Made by a program: the position numbers and the translations under genes
Notes under the pieces: generated by a model
Seen by the model: only the letters and a program-made list of their open reading frames with translations
Databases searched by the model: none
What the model was told of the DNA's origin: nothing
Shown: in pieces, positions 25,379-34,147 of the stretch
How positions within the stretch are numbered: the first letter of the stretch is position 1
Layout of the letters: each line of letters opens with the position of its first letter
Assembly: GCF_001064145.1 (NCBI RefSeq)
Contig: NZ_JVOJ01000058.1
Location: forward strand, 9,961 to 71,000
Direction: 5' to 3'
DNA from: Sanguibacter keddieii
GTDB taxonomy: Bacteria > Actinomycetota > Actinomycetes > Actinomycetales > Actinomycetaceae
Length of the DNA: 61,040 nt

Positions 25379-26475
25379 CGCAGCCGTTCATCCCGCCCGC
25401 ACGCCCTCTCATCGGCGAGGATGAGATCGACGCGGTCGCAGCCGTCATGCGCACGGGCATGATCGCCCAGGGCCCCCAGGTCGCAGCCTTCGAAGAGGAG
25501 TTCTGCGCAGCCCTGGTGCCCGGCACCCAGGCCGCCGCGGTCAACTCGGGGACCTCGGCCCTGCACCTGGGCCTGCTCGCGGCCGGGATCGGGCCGGGCG
25601 ACGAGGTCATCGTCCCCTCCTTCACCTTCGCGGCCACCGCGAACTCGGTCGCCATCACGGGCGCGACCCCCGTGTTCGCAGACATCGACCCGCTCACGTT
25701 CACGCTCTCGCCTGCCGCCGTCGAGGCCGCGATCACGCCGCGCACGCGGGCCATCATGCCCGTCCACCTCTACGGCCACCCCGCCCCCATGGACGCCCTC
25801 CAGGCGATCGCTGATGCACACGGACTGATGGTCTTCGAGGACGCCGCCCAGGCACACGGCGCGAGCCTGCACGGGCGCGCGGTCGGCTCCTTCGGGACCT
25901 TTGCGGCCTTCTCCTTCTACCCGACGAAAAACATGACCAGCGGCGAGGGCGGCATGGTCACCTCAAGCGACCCCGACGTTATCCGCAGCGTGAAACTCGC
26001 GCGCAACCAGGGCATGGAGACGCGCTACGCCAACGAAATCGTGGGCCTCAACAACCGCATGACCGACATCCACGCGGCCATCGGGCGCGTGCAGCTCACC
26101 AAGGTCGGCGCGTGGACCCGCGCGCGCCAAGGCAACGCCGCCTTCCTGGACTCCCACCTGCGAGGCGTCACCGTCCCGCACGTCGCGCCCGGCGCCACGC
26201 ACGTCTACCACCAGTACACGATCCGCGTGGAGCAGGACCGCGACGGCTTTGCCGCCGCCCTGCGCGAGGAATACGGCGTCGGCTCGGGCGTCTACTACCC
26301 GATCCCGAACCACGAGCTGCCCTCCCTCGCCCGCTACGCCCCCGACGTGGAGCTGCCGGCCACGCGCGAGGCGGCCGACCAGGTCCTATCCCTGCCGATC
26401 TACCCGTCCCTCACGCCCGGAGAACTGGAGCGAATCGCGCACGCCGTGAACGCGCTCGCGGAAGCGGGGGCCTGA
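25375..26475 (+). CDS. DegT/DnrJ/EryC1/StrS PLP aminotransferase (WbpE/WlbC-like)
   Basis: This 366-residue sugar aminotransferase would convert a 3-keto UDP-sugar into the 3-amino sugar using glutamate and PLP. It shows NSGTSALHLGLLAAGIGPGDEV, VFEDAAQAHGA and the PLP-binding lysine in FYPTKNMTSGEGG (about residue 185). The gene is coupled to the acetyltransferase upstream and the oxidoreductase begins one base after its stop. This set and order match the diacetamido-uronic acid pathways of Pseudomonas (wbp) and Bordetella (wlb). Confidence 0.9.
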   Translation: MTQPFIPPARPLIGEDEIDAVAAVMRTGMIAQGPQVAAFEEEFCAALVPGTQAAAVNSGTSALHLGLLAAGIGPGDEVIVPSFTFAATANSVAITGATPVFADIDPLTFTLSPAAVEAAITPRTRAIMPVHLYGHPAPMDALQAIADAHGLMVFEDAAQAHGASLHGRAVGSFGTFAAFSFYPTKNMTSGEGGMVTSSDPDVIRSVKLARNQGMETRYANEIVGLNNRMTDIHAAIGRVQLTKVGAWTRARQGNAAFLDSHLRGVTVPHVAPGATHVYHQYTIRVEQDRDGFAAALREEYGVGSGVYYPIPNHELPSLARYAPDVELPATREAADQVLSLPIYPSLTPGELERIAHAVNALAEAGA

Positions 26476-26476
26476 C

Positions 26477-27460
26477 ATGAGTATTCGCCTCGGCATCCTC
26501 GGCATCGGCTCGATGGGTCGACACCATGTGCGCAACGCTCGCGCCACCGCCGGCGTGGACCTCGTCGCCCTCGCCGATCCGGGCGGCGACCGCTTCGGCG
26601 TCGCCGGCGACCTGCCCGTCCTGGGCGGCGTCGAGGAGCTCATCGAGGTCGGCATCGACGCCGCGATCATCGCCGCGCCCACCGCCCACCACGAGGCCGC
26701 GGCCTTGGCGCTCGCCGAGGCTGGGGTGCACACCCTCGTCGAAAAGCCCCTCGCCACGAGCGTGGAGGCGGGGGCTCGCATTCGCGACGCCTTCGCGGCC
26801 GGGGGCCTCGTCGGTGCTGTCGGCTACGTCGAGCGCTGCAACCCGGCGCTCATCGACATGCGTCGGCGGATCGCCCAGGGACAGCTCGGCGAGATCGAGC
26901 AGATCGCGACGCGCCGCCAGTCGCCCTTCCCGGCGCGCATCAGCGACGTCGGCGTCGTCAAAGACCTGGCCACGCACGACGTGGACCTGGCTGCCTGGGT
27001 GGCCGGCGCCCCCTACGAGAGCATCTACGCGCGTACGTCCGCGCGCTCGGGGCGCCCCCACGAGGACATGATGGTCGCCTCGGGCGTCCTTGCAGGAGGC
27101 ATCCTCGTCAACCACCTCGTCAACTGGCTGACCCCCTACAAGGACCGCACGACGATCGTGACGGGAGAGCGCGGCGCGCTCGTCGCCGACACCGCGATGG
27201 GGGACCTGACCTTCTACGAAAACGGCCACGCGCCTCTCCAATGGGACGCCATCGCCGCCTTCCGCGGGGTGAGCGAGGGCCAGGTCGTGCGCTACGCGCT
27301 CACCAAGCGCGAGCCCCTCGCCCTCGAACACGAGCGCTTCCGCGACGCGATCCTCGGCGTGGGAAGCGAGCACGTCACCATGGACGAGGCCCTGGACAAC
27401 CTGCGCGTCGTCGAGGCCATCTTGTCCTCGGCAGCGTCCGGGCGTTCCGTCGACCTGTAG
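26477..27460 (+). CDS. Gfo/Idh/MocA family NAD(P)-dependent oxidoreductase (WbpB/WlbA-like)
   Basis: This 327-residue protein has an N-terminal Rossmann fold (LGILGIGSMGRHHVRN), the EKP motif (VEKPLATS, about residues 93-100) and a C-terminal substrate domain with the conserved His in LATHDVDLAAW. In the inferred route it oxidises C3 of UDP-GlcNAcA before transamination. It is the third gene of a tightly packed operon with the aminotransferase and acetyltransferase. The missing first step would be given by the dehydrogenase at 31408. Confidence 0.88.
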   Translation: MSIRLGILGIGSMGRHHVRNARATAGVDLVALADPGGDRFGVAGDLPVLGGVEELIEVGIDAAIIAAPTAHHEAAALALAEAGVHTLVEKPLATSVEAGARIRDAFAAGGLVGAVGYVERCNPALIDMRRRIAQGQLGEIEQIATRRQSPFPARISDVGVVKDLATHDVDLAAWVAGAPYESIYARTSARSGRPHEDMMVASGVLAGGILVNHLVNWLTPYKDRTTIVTGERGALVADTAMGDLTFYENGHAPLQWDAIAAFRGVSEGQVVRYALTKREPLALEHERFRDAILGVGSEHVTMDEALDNLRVVEAILSSAASGRSVDL

Positions 27461-27469
27461 AGCGCGGCG

Positions 27470-28573
27470 TTAACGGGTCACGTCGGCGTAAGTTTCGTGC
27501 AGCTGATCCACGGATCCGCGCAGCGAGCGCTCGTGTGTCACCCACGCCCGGCACGCCGCCCCGCGGTCCGCGCGTTCGTCCTCCGACCACGCCAGTGCCT
27601 CGTCGATGGAGCGGGCGAGGGAATGCGGCGAGCGTTCTGCCGCGAGCAGCGAGGCCCCGGGCGCGATCATCTCCGGCGTCCCGCCCGTCGGATAAGTGAC
27701 CACGGGAACGCCGCACGCCTGCGCCTCGAGCAGGACGAGGCCGGCCGCCTCCTGTCGTCCCTGCGTCGGCTTCGTGGGCAGGACGAGGACGCGGGCGCGG
27801 CGCATCCAGTCGCGCACCCCTTCCCGATCCAGCCGTCCCGTGAACGTCACGTGGGCTGGAGCGCGAAAGCGCAGGCCCGCTTCCAGCGGCCCGTCTCCGA
27901 CGAGCACGAGGCGGTGCGGGCGACGTCCCACGAGCGTGGCCGACGCCCGTGCCAGGTCATCCACCCCCTTGAGGCGGCTGAGCGCGCCAACGAACAGGAC
28001 GACGGGTTCCTCGCGCGTTTCTGTCGCGTTCGGGGCGGGCGTCCACCAGTCGGTGTCCACGCCCTGATAGTGCACGCTCAGGCGGGCTGGATCGGCGCCC
28101 GCACCCAGCGCGACGTCCGCCAGGTATCGCGAGACAGCCAGCAGCCGGCTTGCGCCCTCGAAGGCAGCCGTACGGTTGCGCGCGTTCCACGCGGCCCCCA
28201 CGCCGCGCCCAAGCCTCGGGTAGGCGTCCCCGCCGTGCAGCGTCACCACGAGGGGCGCGCCCGTCTCCCGCGCGGCTCCAACGGCCGGCAGGGACCAGGT
28301 CGCCTGCTGCTGGTGAATAAGGTCCGGGCGCCACGACGTGATCGCGCGGCGCATCTGTCCCAGGCCTCGTGCCTGCGCGGTCACGCGAAGCGGGAGGGGA
28401 CTGCCAAGCGTGCGCGGAGCGGCCTCGTCGATGGGGATCGTGACGGCCGGATCGGCGATGCGCGCTGCGAGCGTGAAGACCCGCCAATCGAGCTCCGGCA
28501 TCGCGAGCGCGTGCGAGAGCGCAAAGTAGGTCGGGGGAACCAGCAGGGTTCCCTTCGTCAGGGCGACCCTCAC
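27470..28573 (-). CDS. GT4 family glycosyltransferase
   Basis: This protein of about 367 residues has two Rossmann domains of the GT-B fold. The C-terminal donor-binding part shows VVLFVGALSRLKGVDDL, LVLVGDGPLE and the GT4 motif EAQACGVPVVTYPTGGTPEMI. It would add a sugar to the lipid-linked glycan on the cytoplasmic face. The chosen start is GTG at 28573, which overlaps the stop of a putative 14-codon leader ORF; GTG at 28582 is an alternative. It converges with the oxidoreductase operon with only 9 bp between stops. Confidence 0.87.
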   Translation of the reverse strand: MRVALTKGTLLVPPTYFALSHALAMPELDWRVFTLAARIADPAVTIPIDEAAPRTLGSPLPLRVTAQARGLGQMRRAITSWRPDLIHQQQATWSLPAVGAARETGAPLVVTLHGGDAYPRLGRGVGAAWNARNRTAAFEGASRLLAVSRYLADVALGAGADPARLSVHYQGVDTDWWTPAPNATETREEPVVLFVGALSRLKGVDDLARASATLVGRRPHRLVLVGDGPLEAGLRFRAPAHVTFTGRLDREGVRDWMRRARVLVLPTKPTQGRQEAAGLVLLEAQACGVPVVTYPTGGTPEMIAPGASLLAAERSPHSLARSIDEALAWSEDERADRGAACRAWVTHERSLRGSVDQLHETYADVTR

Positions 28574-28614
28574 GAGTTCCACCCGAGGACAGGCACGGAT
28601 CGGGGAGCGGGCAT
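28570..28614 (-). CDS. Putative 14-codon leader ORF upstream of the GT4 gene
   Basis: On the minus strand TAGGAT (28621-28626) is followed by six bases and an ATG at 28614, the leaderless geometry seen elsewhere here. The ATG opens MPAPRSVPVLGWNS and a TGA whose last bases overlap the GTG start of the glycosyltransferase. The ORF could couple translation of the downstream gene. Evidence is positional only. Confidence 0.35.
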   Translation of the reverse strand: MPAPRSVPVLGWNS

Positions 28615-28651
28615 GTCACCATCCTAGGGGCAAGCCGCGCGCCCCAGGTGA

Positions 28652-28657
28652 TTAAAT
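28652..28657 (+). promoter_or_regulatory. -10 box of a probable leaderless promoter for the flippase gene
   Basis: TTAAAT ends six bases before the ATG at 28664. No ribosome site is present. Confidence 0.4.
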
Positions 28658-28663
28658 GAGTCC

Positions 28664-29947
28664 ATGACGAACGCACCTGCCCGCCCCGCCCGCTCGGGCG
28701 TCCTCGCGCAGGTGCTCACCCTCCTTGGCGGCACCCTCCTCGCCCAAGTCATCGCCTTCGTCGCCCAGATCGGCATCGCCCGCCTCTACACGGACACGGA
28801 CCTGGGGTATCTGGGTATCTTCACGTCCGCTGCGACGCTCGGCGCCGCCGTCGCGGGTGCCCGCTTCGACCTCAGCATTGTCCTGCCCGCCCCCGGGGAC
28901 GAGGCCTCGGCCCGGTCCCTGGCCCGCCTGGCCTCGCGCTGCGCGGCAGTCGCCTCCGCGCTGGCCACCCTGGTTGCGGCCGCCGCATGGCCGTGGGTGA
29001 GCGCGCACTACGGAAGTGCGCTCGCGGGCTGGCTGCTCGCCGTCGGTGTGTCCGTCCTGTTTCTGGCGCAGGGGCAGGTGTGCTCCTACTGGCTGACCCG
29101 CCACCGGCGCTTCCAGGCGATCGCGAGCTCCTCCGTCGTGCGCGCCCTCGGGATCGCGGCGGCGCAGCTGGTGTGCGGTTTCCTGGCTGGCGGCGGCCTG
29201 GGTGCGGCGATTGGTGCGACGATCGCGGGCCAGGGCCTCGCCGTCGCCTACCTGTCGTGGCGTGCCCGCGACGTGCGCGAGTGCGAGGCTGAGGATCCGA
29301 CCCTGCGCGATGTGGCCTCGCGCTACCGCAAGATGGCCCTCGTGGGAGTGCCCAACGTCGTCGTCGACGCGCTGCGCACGAGCGCAATCCCGATGCTCAT
29401 CGCCACGTATTCCGTGGCCTCGCTCGGCCAATTCAACATGGCGTGGCTGGCCCTGCAGGCCCCGGTCGCCCTCATCGCCGGGGCGCTGTCGCAGGTGTAC
29501 CTGCCGCGCCTGTCGGACACCCCACCCGGTGAGATGACACGCGTCGTCGTGCGCGTCGGCGGAATCGCCCTGGCATGCTCGATCCCCGTGTTCGCCCTGC
29601 TCGCGGGGGCGAGCCCCGCGATCTTCCCCCTTGTCTTCGGGGCGCGCTGGGAGGCGGCCGGATACTTCGCGCGTTCCCTGGCCCCCTGGCTGGCCCTCAC
29701 GGTCGCGACCTCGCCGCTCTCAAACGTGTTCGTCGCGACCTACCACCAGCGCCGCATGCTGGCCTTCGCGTGCGTGTACTGTGCGGTGCCGCTGATCTGG
29801 CTCGCGTGCAGCCCCTACGGCGTGGAGACGACGGTCGCCGTGCTGGGCGGCCTCATGGCTGCGCTGCTGGCGTGCATGCTGGCGATGGCGTTCCTGACGG
29901 CGCGCGCCTACGACCTCGGGGACGGCGCGTGCCCGACGGCTGCGTAG
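28664..29947 (+). CDS. Polysaccharide flippase (Wzx-like, MOP superfamily)
   Basis: This 427-residue integral membrane protein has about 12 predicted transmembrane helices spread along its length, beginning LAQVLTLLGGTLLAQVIAFV. The hydrophobic pattern and the cytoplasmic segment RDVASRYRKMALVGVPNVVVD around residue 220 are typical of oligosaccharide flippases that turn lipid-linked repeat units to the outer face. It sits among glycosyltransferases, which supports export of the glycan assembled here. A polymerase (Wzy) is not visible in the window. Confidence 0.85.
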   Translation: MTNAPARPARSGVLAQVLTLLGGTLLAQVIAFVAQIGIARLYTDTDLGYLGIFTSAATLGAAVAGARFDLSIVLPAPGDEASARSLARLASRCAAVASALATLVAAAAWPWVSAHYGSALAGWLLAVGVSVLFLAQGQVCSYWLTRHRRFQAIASSSVVRALGIAAAQLVCGFLAGGGLGAAIGATIAGQGLAVAYLSWRARDVRECEAEDPTLRDVASRYRKMALVGVPNVVVDALRTSAIPMLIATYSVASLGQFNMAWLALQAPVALIAGALSQVYLPRLSDTPPGEMTRVVVRVGGIALACSIPVFALLAGASPAIFPLVFGARWEAAGYFARSLAPWLALTVATSPLSNVFVATYHQRRMLAFACVYCAVPLIWLACSPYGVETTVAVLGGLMAALLACMLAMAFLTARAYDLGDGACPTAA

Positions 29948-29960
29948 ACGTGGGCGACCG

Positions 29961-30040
29961 AAACGCCCGTGGGCCTCGTGACACGCCCGTGGGCCTCGTG
30001 AAACGCCCGTCGGCCTCGTGAAACGCCCGTCGGCCTCGTG
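29961..30040. repeat. Four tandem 20-bp repeats in a convergent gap
   Basis: Four units of AAACGCCCGTSGGCCTCGTG (S = G or C; one unit starts ACACG) run head to tail, followed by a degenerate partial copy to about 30055. They begin 14 bp after the flippase stop codon. Unlike CRISPR there are no spacers. The units contain GGCCTCGT, the core of this genome's terminator arms. Confidence 0.85.
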
Positions 30041-30086
30041 AAACCCTTGTGAAACAGGCGATGTCGTCGCCTCCTGACATGCCCCT

Positions 30087-30214
30087 CCCCCAAAAGTCGC
30101 ACGTAATTTCCATGTGGTCCATTTCTATGCAAGGTTAAAAACCTTGATATTCTGCTATTTTTAGGAATGCTAAGAAAAGTTAGTGAACCCAAATTACGTG
30201 CGAGATTTTGGGGG
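30087..30214. repeat. AT-rich palindromic element, copy 1
   Basis: Long outer arms (30087-30109 and 30191-30214) form an inverted repeat of about 23 bp with a one-base indel; the arms start CCCCCAAAA and contain TCGCACGTAATTT. The 81-bp interior is strikingly AT-rich for this genome and holds a 7-bp hairpin, CAAGGTT-AAA-AACCTTG (30130-30146). The arm sequence is shared with the element at 39194-39298. It may be a MITE-like insertion or a structured intergenic RNA; no coding sequence is seen. Confidence 0.75.
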
Positions 30215-30216
30215 AA

Positions 30217-31335
30217 CTATTGACGTGTTGCTCGCGCGGCGAGGGCCCGCTCGTAGGCCTCGCGCAGGCGGGCGGCACCCTCCTCCCAGGTGGGGATCGC
30301 GGGAGCGGTGAAGGCTTCGATGTCCTCTCGCTTGATGGACTCCAAAGCAGAAACAAGGTCGCGCTCCGGATCCTCCAGCACCCACGTGTCGGCCTGATCG
30401 CCCAGGTACCGGCGGGCCTCGGACAGGGGAGAACACAGCGCGGGCACCCCCGCCGCGAAGGCCTCCATCATCTTGTTGGGCGTGGACATGCGGTGCGAGC
30501 GGCACCCGGACTCGATGAGGCACAGCGCCACGTCGGCCCCGCGCGTCATCGCCAGGACCTGGTCCGGTTCCACGGGAGGCAGGCGGTGGATGTTCGGGTG
30601 GGTCGCTGCGGCCCGCTCGACCTCGGGAAGAAGCGCGCCCGCTCCGACGAAGACCACGTGCGTGTTCGTTACATGCTCAAAAGCGCGCAGAATCAACGGA
30701 ATATTGCGCCCCGGTGCCAGGTAACCCGAATGCAGGTAGAGGAGAGCCTCCTTCGGGATCCCCAGCTGTGCGCGCAAGTCGATGACCCCCTCCGCGCCCG
30801 TCGGCGCGTTCGTCACCACCACGGGATCCACGCCCGGGTAGGCCTCGCGGTACCACTGTGCGATCGACTCGTTGACCACGGACACCACGTCCGCTCGCCG
30901 GATATAGCGGCGCTCGATGATGCGCTGGAGGCGCTGGCGCAGACCCGCCGACCCCACCGTCTCCGTCTCCAACTCGTGCGCGTTGTACGCAAACACCGCG
31001 CCCGTGCGCCGCGCCAACGCGTGCGCGAGGGGCAGCAGGAACAGGTTTTGCGCGGACACGGCCGCGACGCGCTGCCTCGCGAACCGCCGGTACACGCGCA
31101 CGCCCCACGCCCCGACGACCCGCAGCCCGCCCAAGGGCGCACCCAGGGACGCGCCCCGAATCCGCGTGAGGCGCACGGTGGGGGCCACGGCCTCGTCCGT
31201 GGGGAGCTCACCCTGATCGATCCCGACGACGTGCGTCTGCGAGAAAAGCGGGGACAGTGAGCGCGCGATCTTCACCAGCCGACCGGGCGAGGCCAGGTTC
31301 GACGGGTAGAGCAGGAGATTGAGCGCGCGATCCAC
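30217..31335 (-). CDS. GT4-like family glycosyltransferase
   Basis: This 372-residue GT-B protein has an N-terminal acceptor domain beginning VDRALNLLLYPSN and a C-terminal donor domain with LLYLHSGYLAPGRN, VVFVGAGALLPEVE and MSTPNKMMEAFAAGVPAL. It probably adds a sugar to the surface glycan. The start is GTG at 31335; the frame is open to 32223 but that region is the antisense of the dehydrogenase gene. TACAAT (31342-31347) lies six bases upstream, so the transcript is probably leaderless. It converges with the flippase gene across the repeat-rich gap. Confidence 0.85.
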   Translation of the reverse strand: MDRALNLLLYPSNLASPGRLVKIARSLSPLFSQTHVVGIDQGELPTDEAVAPTVRLTRIRGASLGAPLGGLRVVGAWGVRVYRRFARQRVAAVSAQNLFLLPLAHALARRTGAVFAYNAHELETETVGSAGLRQRLQRIIERRYIRRADVVSVVNESIAQWYREAYPGVDPVVVTNAPTGAEGVIDLRAQLGIPKEALLYLHSGYLAPGRNIPLILRAFEHVTNTHVVFVGAGALLPEVERAAATHPNIHRLPPVEPDQVLAMTRGADVALCLIESGCRSHRMSTPNKMMEAFAAGVPALCSPLSEARRYLGDQADTWVLEDPERDLVSALESIKREDIEAFTAPAIPTWEEGAARLREAYERALAARATRQ

Positions 31336-31341
31336 GCCCCC

Positions 31342-31347
31342 ATTGTA
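31342..31347 (-). promoter_or_regulatory. -10 box of a leaderless promoter
   Basis: The minus strand reads TACAAT, then GGGGGC, then the GTG start of the glycosyltransferase. This is the best consensus -10 among the leaderless candidates. Confidence 0.65.
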
Positions 31348-31407
31348 GGTGGGGCGGGGCACTACACTGGAGGGTAACAACGAGGCCGGAGATGGAAAGG
31401 GGACCCC

Positions 31408-32712
31408 ATGCGCATCGCGGTCGTCGGCATGGGCAAGATCGGTTTGCCGCTGGCGGTGCACTACGCGCGCGGAGGGCACACCGTCGTCGGCGTGGACGTG
31501 AACCCCCGCGTGGTCGCCCTCATTAACGAGGGGGTCGAACCCTTCCCGGGCGAGGCACACCTGGCCGAGTACCTGCCCCCGCTTGCCTCCTCCGGTGCCC
31601 TGCGCGCCACGACCGAGTACGCCGAGGCGATCCCCGGCGCCGACGCGGTTGTCATGGTCGTGCCCCTCGTCGTCGATGACGAGAGCCGCCCTGACTTCCG
31701 CGTCATGGACGCCGCCACCCGCTCCATGGCCGCCCACCTCACGCCCAGCACCCTCGTTTCCTACGAAACCACCCTGCCCGTGGGCACGACGCGCGGACGC
31801 TACAAGCCCCTCATCGAGGAGGTCTCCGGCCTGACCGAGGGCCGCGACTTCGACGTGGTGTTCTCTCCCGAGCGCGTCCTCACCGGCCGCGTCTTCGCAG
31901 ACCTCGCGCGCTACCCGAAGCTCGTGGGGGGCCTGAGCGAATCGGGCGAGGCGCGCGGCGTTCGCTTTTATGAGGCCGTCCTCTCCTTCGATCAGCGCGA
32001 CGACCTGCCGCACCCCAACGGCGTGTGGCCCATGGGCGGGGCCGAGGCCGCCGAAATGGCCAAGCTCGCCGAGACCACCTACCGGGACGTCAACATCGGC
32101 TTGGCCAACCAATTCGCGCGCTACGCGGACGCGGTCGGCATCGACGTCGCCCGCGTCATCGAGGCCTGCAACTCCCAGCCGTACTCGCACATCCACCGGC
32201 CCGGCATTGCGGTCGGCGGCCACTGCATCCCCGTCTACCCGCGCCTGTACCTGGCCGGCGACCCGGACGCGAGCGTCGTGTCCGCCGCACGCGCTGCGAA
32301 CGCCGCCATGCCCGCCTACGCGGTCTCCCGCGCCGCCGCCCTGCTCGGTTCCCTTGAAGGCCTGCGCGTCGCAGTCCTGGGTGCCGCCTACCGCGGCGGG
32401 GTCAAGGAAACCGCATTCTCCGGCGTCTTCGGCGTCACCTGCGCTCTACGCGACGCTGGGGCGCAGGTGAGCGTGCACGATCCGTTGTATTCCGATGAGG
32501 AGCTGGCGGCCTTCGGGTGGGACGCCTACCACCTCGGCGAGCCGGTGGACGTCGCCATCGTCCAGGCCGACCATGCCGCCTACCGGGACCTGGCCCCCGC
32601 CGACCTGCCCGGCGTACGCCTCCTCGTCGACGGTCGCGCCGTCACCTCACCCGAGGCTTGGGCTGGCACGCCGCGCATCACGATCGGCGGGGGAAGCGCC
32701 CCCGCATGTTAG
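31408..32712 (+). CDS. UDP-N-acetyl-D-hexosamine 6-dehydrogenase (WbpA/WecC-like)
   Basis: This 434-residue NAD-dependent nucleotide-sugar dehydrogenase oxidises C6 of a UDP-sugar to the uronic acid. It has the Rossmann motif VVGMGKIGLPLA, the region FSPERVLTGRVFADL, KLAETTYRDVNIGLANQFA and the catalytic cysteine in VGGHCIPVYP (about residue 273). These features fit the UDP-GlcNAc/UDP-ManNAc dehydrogenases better than UDP-glucose dehydrogenase. It supplies the missing first step for the WbpB/E/D-like genes at 24713-27460. The ATG follows AAAGGGG; the next gene overlaps its end. Confidence 0.9.
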   Translation: MRIAVVGMGKIGLPLAVHYARGGHTVVGVDVNPRVVALINEGVEPFPGEAHLAEYLPPLASSGALRATTEYAEAIPGADAVVMVVPLVVDDESRPDFRVMDAATRSMAAHLTPSTLVSYETTLPVGTTRGRYKPLIEEVSGLTEGRDFDVVFSPERVLTGRVFADLARYPKLVGGLSESGEARGVRFYEAVLSFDQRDDLPHPNGVWPMGGAEAAEMAKLAETTYRDVNIGLANQFARYADAVGIDVARVIEACNSQPYSHIHRPGIAVGGHCIPVYPRLYLAGDPDASVVSAARAANAAMPAYAVSRAAALLGSLEGLRVAVLGAAYRGGVKETAFSGVFGVTCALRDAGAQVSVHDPLYSDEELAAFGWDAYHLGEPVDVAIVQADHAAYRDLAPADLPGVRLLVDGRAVTSPEAWAGTPRITIGGGSAPAC

Positions 32713-33887
32713 TCACTCTGGCGACCCGTACCTTTACACCCGAGCCGACGGCCGCCGCGCTGCGCCTCGGGGCTCTGGCCCGTGCGCTCGCCGCAGGCGG
32801 CGATACGGTCCGGGTCCTCACCTCGCGCCTGGCTCCCTCCGTCGCCCGCGACACCCGTCAATCCGCAGACGGCGGCGTCGATGCGGGGGAGGGGGGTAGC
32901 CTCATCAGCGTGCGCCGCGCCCCCGTCCTGCGCGACCGCACGGGAGCGGTGCGCGGATACGTCTCCTATATGTCTTTCGACGTCCCTCTTGTCGCCAGGC
33001 TGCTGACCGGTCCTCGCCCCGACATCGTCGTTTCGGAGCCCCCGCCGACGACCGGAGCCGCCGTGCGCATCGCCTGCGCGCTGCGCCGCATTCCCTACGT
33101 CTACTACTGCGCCGACATCGTCTCGGACGCCGCCGCGCTCGCGGGCGTGCCCGGCCTCGTCGTGCGCACGGTCGCGGGCCTGGAGTCTTTCGCGCTGCGG
33201 GGTGCCCGCCGCGTCATCGCCGTCTCCGATGGGGTCGCGCGCCGTGCCCGCGACCTGGGGGCTCGGGACGTTACGGTCGTTCCCAACGGTGTGCGCGTGC
33301 CCGACGTCGTGGCCACCGGCACCCCCGAGGGATTCCCCGCCTGCGACGGTCCCGTCTTCGTCTACGCGGGCACGGTCGCCCAGTGGCTGGCCCCCGAGAT
33401 CTTCGTCGACGCCTTCGAGCGTGCGCGAGCGCGGCTCGGGGACGCGCGCCTCGTGTTCGTGGGGCAGGGGAGCGGATGGGATGCCCTCGCCGAACGCTCG
33501 CGCGGCATGGCTGGCGTCGAGATGATCCCCGCCGTCAGCGCTGAGGAGGCGGACCGGTGGATGGCGCGAGCCACCGCGACTCTCGCCTCGCTGCGACCGG
33601 GCGGATACGACTACGCCTACCCGACGAAGATCCTCGCCTCCCTCGCGCAGGGCACTCCCGTCATCTACGCGGGGCCCGGTCAGGCTGCCCGCGACGTCGC
33701 GGAGGGTGGGCTTGGGGTGGTGTGCGGCCTCGACGTCGGTGAAATCACCGAGGCCATGGTGGCCCTCGCGTCGGGCAGCGCTCCCTGGGTGGGGTCCGAG
33801 GAGGTGCGAGCCTGGGTGCGTGAGCATCGATCGGTCGTATCCTCCTCGGCTGCGGCGGCAGCGGTGGTTCGAGCGGCGCTCGCGTAG
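32706..33887 (+). CDS. GT4 family glycosyltransferase (WbuB-like)
   Basis: This 393-residue GT-B protein shows RTFTPEPTAAALRLGALARAL near the start, SEPPPTTGAAVRIA, YYCADI and PNGV in the middle and a donor-binding region around YPTKILASLAQGTPVIYAG. This pattern is close to the WbuB-type enzymes that add an N-acetylated amino sugar in O-antigen or capsule assembly. Its ATG lies inside the end of the dehydrogenase gene (7-bp overlap), so the sugar donor and the transferase may be functionally paired. The acceptor is unknown. Confidence 0.87.
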   Translation: MLVTLATRTFTPEPTAAALRLGALARALAAGGDTVRVLTSRLAPSVARDTRQSADGGVDAGEGGSLISVRRAPVLRDRTGAVRGYVSYMSFDVPLVARLLTGPRPDIVVSEPPPTTGAAVRIACALRRIPYVYYCADIVSDAAALAGVPGLVVRTVAGLESFALRGARRVIAVSDGVARRARDLGARDVTVVPNGVRVPDVVATGTPEGFPACDGPVFVYAGTVAQWLAPEIFVDAFERARARLGDARLVFVGQGSGWDALAERSRGMAGVEMIPAVSAEEADRWMARATATLASLRPGGYDYAYPTKILASLAQGTPVIYAGPGQAARDVAEGGLGVVCGLDVGEITEAMVALASGSAPWVGSEEVRAWVREHRSVVSSSAAAAAVVRAALA

Positions 33888-34084
33888 GCCTCGGGAGTTT
33901 TTCCGCTGAAGCGCTGATTGTAGTGTGGCCGCGGGGCATTATTCCTCGCCGCGAGCGCTTTCGGTGGCGCGTCGGCGTGTCCCGACGAGAGGGCGCATTG
34001 TGTCGAGAGGTCCCGGCCTCGTCTCACATGCAAAAAAGCTATCATTTCAGTTTGCACTAGTTCGTGCGTGTAACTATTTTCATG

Positions 34085-34113
34085 TTTACAGTTACAACAT
34101 AAGTACCTACAAT
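34085..34113 (+). promoter_or_regulatory. Sigma-70-like promoter of the wall hydrolase gene
   Basis: TTTACA (34085-34090) and TACAAT (34108-34113) are separated by exactly 17 bp in an unusually AT-rich stretch of 33888-34147. Transcription would start near 34120, giving a short leader with an AAGGA ribosome site. Confidence 0.75.
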
Positions 34114-34147
34114 CACGAGTGTCACATCAGCAACTTGAAGGATCACT

